From positions 9,250,633 through 9,314,632 of the forward strand of contig NC_087069.1 in NCBI RefSeq assembly GCF_963678635.1: a stretch of DNA of 64,000 nt, read 5' to 3'. A program made the position numbers and the translations under genes. Below, one piece after another: positions 57,262 to 64,000 of the stretch (positions are counted from its first letter, which is position 1; every line of letters starts with the position of its first letter). The notes under the pieces are model-generated. The model searched no databases. It was not told the origin of the DNA and saw only the letters and a list, made by a program, of their open reading frames with translations. Source of the DNA: Symsagittifera roscoffensis (taxonomy: Eukaryota > Xenacoelomorpha > Acoela > Convolutidae).

Positions 57262-57960
57262 TTGTTAGGCACACTGACAATACACAGGAGTTATTTCACA
57301 GGGCATTTTGAACGAATCGAACTCCTCGTGCTTGTTGATGTGTTCTGCGTCGTCTTTTTTCTTCGTGCAAGACCTACAAACTCGCATAAGATTGAATTAG
57401 CCTTCTTGTTTGGCAACTCCCGCGTAGCGCCTGTTAAAAAAATTTCAATGTCAACACTTGATTGTCAAGAAGCTCTTCTAGAAACCCGTTTGAAAGCAAT
57501 TTTAGAAGGTCTTACTTTTTAAGCTACCAATTTTTGTATATGGAAAGAGAGTATCTCTGTTCCGCAGGTGCTTAACACGTGCAACAATTTATTCGTGTTC
57601 GTCGGCAATCGGATCGTTGAGATTTGTGGAGACTACTACAATAGATCAATGGCATCATATATTTAGTCGCCATAACCCGGCTGATACCAGTACAGAGGGG
57701 ATTTTTGGGAAGCCCTCAATGAAAGCAGCTCGGTTATTGGCCCTAGTGTGCTGAGAACAACGATTTGGCCTTTCGAACCGGACACGAGGTTTTTCTTTAA
57801 TTTCCGACTTAAAGATCTTTCGCGTGGTATTGACACCTGTCTTGAAAGTGAGACCACTTTAGATACCAATTTTGCCAAAACAACTTCTGCACCTCAGTTC
57901 GACAGTTGGAAAAAGTTAAGCTCAAATATGAAGCACAAACGTCCCGTAGTTTTTTTGTAG
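57262..57960 (+). pseudogene. BEL/Pao RNase H and start of integrase
   Basis: The first part reads IELAFLFGNSRVAPVKK, then MSTLDCQEALLETRLK, the RNase H block K-S-R-V-A-P-L-K...P-R-L-E-L-Q-A-A-L...R-L of BEL/Pao. Further frames give NLFVFVGNRIVEI and HHIFSRHNPADTSTEGIFG, the V-x-N-R-x-x-E-I and N-P-A-D-x-x-S-R-G blocks. The last part (57748-57960) has IWPFEPDTRFF and DSWKKLSS, matching the spacer before the integrase zinc finger. At least two frame changes are present; no LTR was identified for this element. Confidence 0.75.
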
Positions 57961-58954
57961 CATCTGCCGCCCCCGCACAGACATTTCGGCGCAAAAAACG
58001 TTGAGATAACCAATTCCTCTAGGTTGGATACAGCAGAACAAAAGAAAATAAATCTGACCCAGTCCGGATCGTTTCATATCAAAAAAAGTTTACCCAATTC
58101 GACTTAAACCATAAAACAGTAAAATTGCCAAGTCTTCAACTTTCATTGATCTAGCTGGCATCGGTCGGTCGACTGGGCGCATCAGTTGTTTGATTGAAAT
58201 CGAAAACGATAGTAAGCATCTAATTGTACTGGATTTAAGGTTAGTTTTTTTGAGCTCTGCCAATCAGATTCAAATTTTTTGATGAATTGCAAACCCCCGA
58301 ATCTGACAAAAAGTGTAAATGAGACAAAATTTAATTGTTTGTCCTTCAAAACAGTTGGACTTTTTTTTCAAACAATTTGCTTTTTTTTTTGCTTATTACG
58401 TTGCTAGAACTATATATGATCTTCAATTGTACCGCTGGTTTTGCATCAGTCACTCCACTAAAATACGCAACATTTATTCTTTGTGAATATAATTTTTGCT
58501 TTTGAAATTCCGGTTTATTTTTTTTTCACGCGTTACTCAATGCAAAAATTCAGTCCGCAAATTGTTTGCCTGCTATTTTCAAAAAACTACATGCCTGTGT
58601 TCGTTTGCGTTTTTGTTTTCTTTTGGCTGTTTTTGCTTCAGGGGAAAGCTCAATTGGAGAGATGCTGCTTAATAGATTTTATCGCTTTTATCTTCCGAAA
58701 GCTCACTGTCGCATCGTCTTTTATAAGAAGTCTCTTCTATTAAGTTTTGGTAAGTTTTCCAAACAATTATTCTGTTTCACAATTTACCCTAATCCAGATG
58801 ATTTATGAGGCTTTGACCCCATTCCTTTCATGCTCAGCCAGCACAGTGTCAGCTTCCCGTCGCTGAGATTTTAAAAAAAGTTTGTCTATAAGAAGCGTAA
58901 CGCCATTTGATCACCCTGGTTGCGCGAAGATGTAGTTTTTCGCTATAGAAGAGC
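57961..58954. other. no gene recognised
   Basis: May contain the decayed integrase of the BEL/Pao element, but no DDE motif can be supported. Confidence 0.4.
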
Positions 58955-60240
58955 TTGAGAAAAGACTAGCGCGGAGACTGAAAAAAACGACCGCACGACT
59001 TAAGAAAAATTGAAGGCGCGACTTAACAAAAAACTGACGGTACAAGTTAAGAAAACAATGACTGCCTGACGAAAAAATTGACGACACGTCTTAAGAAAAA
59101 ACTGATGACGCGACTTAAGAATAGACTGACGGTGCGACTGAGGAAAAGACTGACGGCACAACCCACCCAACTTAGGAAAAGACTGACGCGGAGACTTGAA
59201 AAAAAACCGACCGCGCGACTTAAGAAAAACTGAAGGCGCGACTTAACAAAAAATTGACGGCACAACTTAAGAAAACAATGACTGTCTGACTAAAAAAACT
59301 GACGACACGTCTTAAGAAAAAACTGATGGCTCGACTTAAGAAAAAACTTTTAAAAAGATTGACAACGCGAGATGAAACATATAATCGCCCGATTTAAGAA
59401 AAAGCTGAGGGCGCGATCTACGAAAAAACTGGAGCCGCAACTTACGAAAAAACTGAGGCACGACTAAAGAAAAATTCATGGCTCGACCATAAAAAAGACT
59501 GACGGCGTGACTTGAGAATTGACTGAATCGGAGCGACTTGGGAAAAGACTGACGGCGCCATTAAGAAAAGACTGAAGGAGCGACTTAAGAAAAGACTGAT
59601 GGTGCAATTTAATAAAAGACTTAGGCGGAGTGACTTAAGAAAAAACTGACGGCGAAACTTAAGAAAAACCTGACGCTCGACCTAAGAAAAAGTGACAGCG
59701 AGATTTAAGAGAAGAATGACGGTGCGAATTGAGAAAAGACATGCGGCGTGGTTTAAAAAAGACTGAAGGCACGACTTGAGAAAAGACTGACGATAAGAAA
59801 AGACTTTTAAGCTGCGCGACTTGAGACAAGACTCGCGACGCGAATCAAGAAAAAACTGACGGCGCGACTTAAGAAAGACTGAAGGCGCAACCTAAGAAAA
59901 CTTTGACGGCGCGACTTAGGAAAGCATCTAAGCGGCGCTACTTAAGAAAAGACTGACTGTGCGACTTAAGAATAGACTGACGGCGCGACCTAAGAAAAGA
60001 CTAAGGGCTCGACTTAAGAAAAAACTTCAGCGGTGCGACTTAAGAAAGGACTTACTGGGAGACTTAAGAAAAGACTGACGGCGCGACTTAACTAAAGAAT
60101 GACGGCGCGACTTTTGAAAAGCCCGACAGCGTGACTTAATAAAAGACTGACGGCGCGACTTGAGCCCTCGGCGCCATTCTGAATTCCAGTCTGAAAACGG
60201 TGGGCGGCGCGACTTACAAATTCTTTTCTTAAGTCGCGGA
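58955..60240 (+). repeat. 24-bp satellite array (GGCGCGACTTAAGAAAAGAC type)
   Basis: About 50 imperfect units around GGCGCGACTTAAGAAAAGAC plus TGAC. A higher-order period of about 220 bases is visible at the left (58972 onward repeats from 59192). This is the reverse complement of the satellite in blocks A and C (TCTTAAATCGCGCCGCCAGTC). The right edge flips orientation (TTTTCTTAAGTCGCGG) and is followed by GAACTCGACCCGGG, the same boundary phrase that ends the 22-bp arrays. Confidence 0.9.
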
Positions 60241-60999
60241 ACTCGACCCGGGCCATGTCTTCAATTGATTAAAGCAGTTCATTGATTTATTTAATTGAAT
60301 TGATGGAAGTATGACAGAATGTGTAACAGAAAATTTTTTTGAGTGAAGCAGTAAAACGTTTTTTTTTTTTAAGTCACACTGATTCTCCAGTTTGCTGTTT
60401 GTGGTTCATGGCTGCTCTGTTTGGCAGTTTGTCTGCGGATCAAGACGTGCTCAATCTAGTTTTTTTTTATTTAAGCATCGAAGACAACAATAGTGCTTGA
60501 TATACTGCGCAAAATCCAACTTTTTGATGACTTTTCAATCATTTGACGATTAATCTTTTTGCTAGTATAAAATTTTGGAAGTTATGTTATTTGAGTTTTT
60601 TTCCTAATTTCGGAGTGAACTATTTTTCGGAAAAATTTCTGAGTTGTTAACCAACTCAAATTTCTGAGTTATTTGTCTACGCAAGAAGTACACATATTTT
60701 ACGAAAGAAAATTTTATTGCTAATTCAGACTTTGTATGCACATCAATGAGACAAACAAACAATTGAAAAAACTTTTGATTATGGCAAAAATTGTTGACCA
60801 TTTGCTTCGAAGTTTGTCACGACTCAAACCTAATATTTGTGATCAAAAATCTACGAATAGAAAAACTTTGCCCTGTAGTAGCTGAGAACAAAAAAAACAA
60901 GTTGCTGCTCAAAAACAAGTTGAGACTGGAAACACCGTGAGCGGGCGCAAACATTTTTTAAAAGTTTGCCAGAGAATTGTGAAGTTGCAAAATTTGAAA
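60241..60999. other. no gene recognised
   Basis: AT-rich sequence with long T-runs and no supportable element. Confidence 0.4.
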
Positions 61000-63900
61000 T
61001 TGATTATAGTTTCAAGAATTGAACTTCCTGAAAAATTAATTCCTTTTCTAGGAAAAAAGTTGAAATCAGTTGGCCGTGTAAACAAGTTGAAAACTATCGA
61101 CTCCCAGCGTAATAAACAGTTTCTTTCTTAACTTTACACACCAGAACCAATACTCATGATAAAAACAAATTTGATTTTGACCTGTGCTTGGATATGCTAG
61201 CTCCTCATCTTTCCCTAAAATTGTATTTCGTTCAAAGAAGTTTTATTCAAAAATTTGTAAAACAAAAAGTATAAAATGTCACATCGGATTATAGAACACG
61301 TAGCGGTGAAGAAAAATATGTGACAGGTGAGTATCGTGTGTCATTGCATATTACCTGCATCCCTAAAAAAACGTTAAGTTCATATATGATATGCTCTGAT
61401 TTTCCTGGATCTTTCTAAGATACCAGGCAGGACAGAACATCTTTAAGAAATCATTTGAAAAAAAACTTTGGCTGCCAATTTTTTGTCGTTCAAAATTACA
61501 ATAACGAAAAAAAGAGAACGCTACCAAAAAATTGTCGTAGCTGCGAACAAAAAAAAGGTTTTGATTGAAATTGCTTCGTGAGAAATTGGAAACTTTGCTT
61601 CAAAAATTTGTCAACATTTTTGAAAGTTACGAGACCAAATTGTGAACTCTGTGCATTGTAAGTGGATTCAGCAACAGTCCAAAATCAGATTTGCCGTGAA
61701 ATCCGCAACTTTGCTACCTTTTTTTTAATCTATTTTTGCTGTTTTGGATTCCACTAACAATTGATTAAAACTCTGTACCGCTCAAAATTGCTTCAAAATA
61801 GGCGAATTTGTCAGTTAAAATGAGTTGGTGCGGAATCTGCAAGTGTGAGCGGAATCTGCAAACTGTACGCAAAATTCGCAAAATTCAAGTGAAATCCGCA
61901 AATTTTAAGTGAAAACCACATTTTGTTTGCAGATTCCATACACATATATGTGTAGTAGCGTTTTAAATTATGTCTTTTATTTCTTAGGTGGTCACCAGAA
62001 AGTTCAATCTCATTTACTAAAATGATCGGCTAGCAGTTGAAATACCAAATGTTTGATCTCGATTCCTACCCCATACTTCGATCACCATTCCTGTTAAACG
62101 CCTAACTTTGATCTCAATTCCTGTCGAACACTCTGCTTCAATCTCAATTCCTGTTTTTTTTACCTCATCAAGCCAGCGAATCTTTTTTTTTACCGCAGAG
62201 CCTAACGGGGAGTCTGATCTAATTGAGAGACCATTTTCTCCATGACGCTGTCCAGATATCAGCTACCTCATAGCTGAATTTAAAAACAGACAAAGTAAAA
62301 AAACTAAGGTTTTACCACTAGCCAGAAACATATTTGGAAACACAATCATGAAAAAAATCAAAAGTTTCAACAAACAAAACTGCAGAAATTTCACGTACAA
62401 AAAATTAAAATGGCTCAAGGAACTAGTCCATTGCCAAGCCCACGTAACTCTGGGCTTGACTCAAAAGACTGACCACCACATTGCTCTATAAGATATAGCA
62501 AAGGACCGAAGCTATCACGATAACAAAAACCTAAGAAGTAGGTTTCGAACAAAACGACTATCATATCAAAACCCAGGCAAGCTCATGCATTAATTTAATG
62601 CAGTGTTACACACATCGAGAGAAAATTTAGAACTTTTAGAATTTTAGAAATTTACAACGAATCCAGCTTTTTCAAGGAATGAGATGATCTACTCTAAGGA
62701 AAAAGTTCTAAAATTTCGAAAAACCTGGATTTTAGACCAAACTTTGCCCGCCTCATTCTTGCCCTTTATGAGTGTAACAGTCCTAAATTTGTTCATGACT
62801 GAAGTCAATTGTATCATTGATTAACAAATAGTGCAATGAAAAAATTCCACCATAACCACTTATATTGTCAGTACTCTGAAATTTGAATAAACAAACCAAA
62901 AAAAAGTTTGGTGACACTCTGAAAAAACAATCATGCATCAAAAAATTGAACGTATCACCCACCAAATTTCAAACTTCGCCCTATTTTAGAACGGTTGTTT
63001 TTTGACTTTTTGTAATCTTTTAGTATCAACAATTTTGATGAAAAACAAAAAATTTGGGAAAAAAACTCGTTTTCCTCGTTTTCCCGACACTCGAGTTGAT
63101 GGACTTTTCTTTTTTTTTCAGAAAAAACGACTTCATGTTTTTTTCTTAATTGCAAGTTTTCATCTAAAGCAATCATTTAAAATAAAATTAGCCTTGCATT
63201 GATGGTATGCTAGAAAAAACTGCGGAGCGGTCCATCCCCCCAGCGATCAGCGAAAACACATTAAAAATAATGTTTTTAGAAAAAAATAGTTTTCACAGAA
63301 AATACAAAGTTTTTTGATCATTGATGTTAGTAAGTGTTCCTTACAAACACTCTTGTAAACTTTGAGCAATATTGAACAGTTCCCTGAGATGGGACAAAGG
63401 TTTTTAATTTAGACAATAATTAGATTACCCTACTCTCCAAAAATCGAAGTGTTTCACCAACAAAAAAGTAAGTTTTTAGTTTTGGATCCCATGGTTTTGA
63501 TCAAAAAAATAACCAGGCAAATTATTCTATCATTTTTGTACCGATACTTGTACCGCTCTGCCTAATTTCTCCACTTTCAGTGATGTTTTTGAGTGTATCC
63601 GTTTCAATTTCGCCGCATTTGGTAGCCAACTCAAAAATCAAATTAGCTAGCTTTATTTGCCAGTTTCAAAGGTCACTGAATCAACCTTATATATTATAAC
63701 GTTCGATTATGAATACGTTGCTGATGTTCATAAGACTGGGTGGCCGGGTGTTTAAGGCTTTGGACTGCTATTCCAAAACAGTCTGTGTGCGTGGGTTCAA
63801 ATACCATTTTTATCGAATCGTTTTTCAACGATTTCAGCTTTGTGTTCCATTTGTCCAACCTTATCGTTTCACAAATTTGAAATTTGAGCTGACATTTATT

Positions 63901-64000
63901 GTTATATTTTGTACCTTCCACAAAAACGCATACTACTATGATAGAGTAGTCCCTCTAAAGTCTTCAATTCACATCGAAATTGAACATTTAAAGATTTAAA
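61000..64000 (+). repeat. diverged long inverted repeat, right arm (partner 13560-15700)
   Basis: Colinear with the reverse complement of 13560-15700; landmarks are listed under that entry. It includes a cluster of GTGAAATCCGCAAA/GCGGAATCTGCAA phrases at 61830-61930 and four to five copies of a TTGATCTCAATTCCTGT-type phrase at 62055-62155, both echoed in the partner. It runs off the right edge. Confidence 0.65.
63734..63812 (+). tRNA. tRNA-Ser(GCU)-like pseudogene
   Basis: GACTGGG, A box TGGCCGGGTGTTTAAGG, anticodon stem TTGGA/TCCAA with loop CTGCTAT (anticodon GCT), long variable arm, B box GGGTTCAAATACC with one T-stem mismatch. The 3' acceptor half that should read CCCAGTC is absent. It is better preserved than the copy at 13940-14018. 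Confidence 0.65.

Overview
The window looks like intergenic and intronic DNA from an AT-rich invertebrate animal genome. The support is spliced coding exons with phase-matched GT/AG sites, metazoan retroelements (BEL/Pao, Ty3/gypsy, an RLE-type non-LTR element), hAT-type MITEs, minisatellites and a 200-base assembly gap. Short TTAGGG runs agree with an animal but do not place it further. There are no operons and no bacterial features.

Best host gene: a single-minded (SIM)-like bHLH-PAS gene on the plus strand. Three exons at 29856-30079, 32999-33099 and 35326-35551 encode the PAS-B domain with matching phases. The first two exons also occur as a second copy at 6771-6994 and 11801-11901. The copies differ at 10 bases, of which 9 are synonymous, so both are or recently were under purifying selection. 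A second host-type locus, on the minus strand at 44730-47493, is an AIG1/GIMAP-like P-loop GTPase whose G3-to-G4 segment is amplified as eight 284-bp tandem units. A degenerate FLYWCH zinc-finger reading frame lies at 50671-51168 (minus).

Layout: 1-1243 RLE-type retroelement remnant; 1470-11979 segmental-duplication block A with sim exon copies 1, a degenerate satellite array, a 1.56-kb tandem duplication and hAT MITEs; 11980-12179 gap; 12180-15819 unassigned DNA and one arm of a long diverged inverted repeat (partner at 61000-64000), each arm holding a tRNA-Ser-like sequence; 15820-27310 two tandem copies of a 6.2-kb unit, each with a hairpin, a 22-bp minisatellite, unassigned DNA and a G-rich telomere-like tract; 27310-36000 the sim locus with MITEs in its introns; 36387-43930 an old Ty3/gypsy element with LTRs, gag, protease, RT, RNase H and integrase, interrupted by an antisense insert resembling a circular single-stranded DNA virus capsid gene; 44730-47493 the GTPase locus; 52570-57960 a decayed BEL/Pao element with duplicated gag; 58955-60240 a second array of the block A satellite family, reverse-complemented.

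Most long open frames here, up to 381 codons, are by-products of stop-free 22-bp repeats and are not annotated as genes. The items most worth a second look are the capsid-like insert between gag and protease, the GTPase partial-domain array, and the duplicated sim PAS-B exons.
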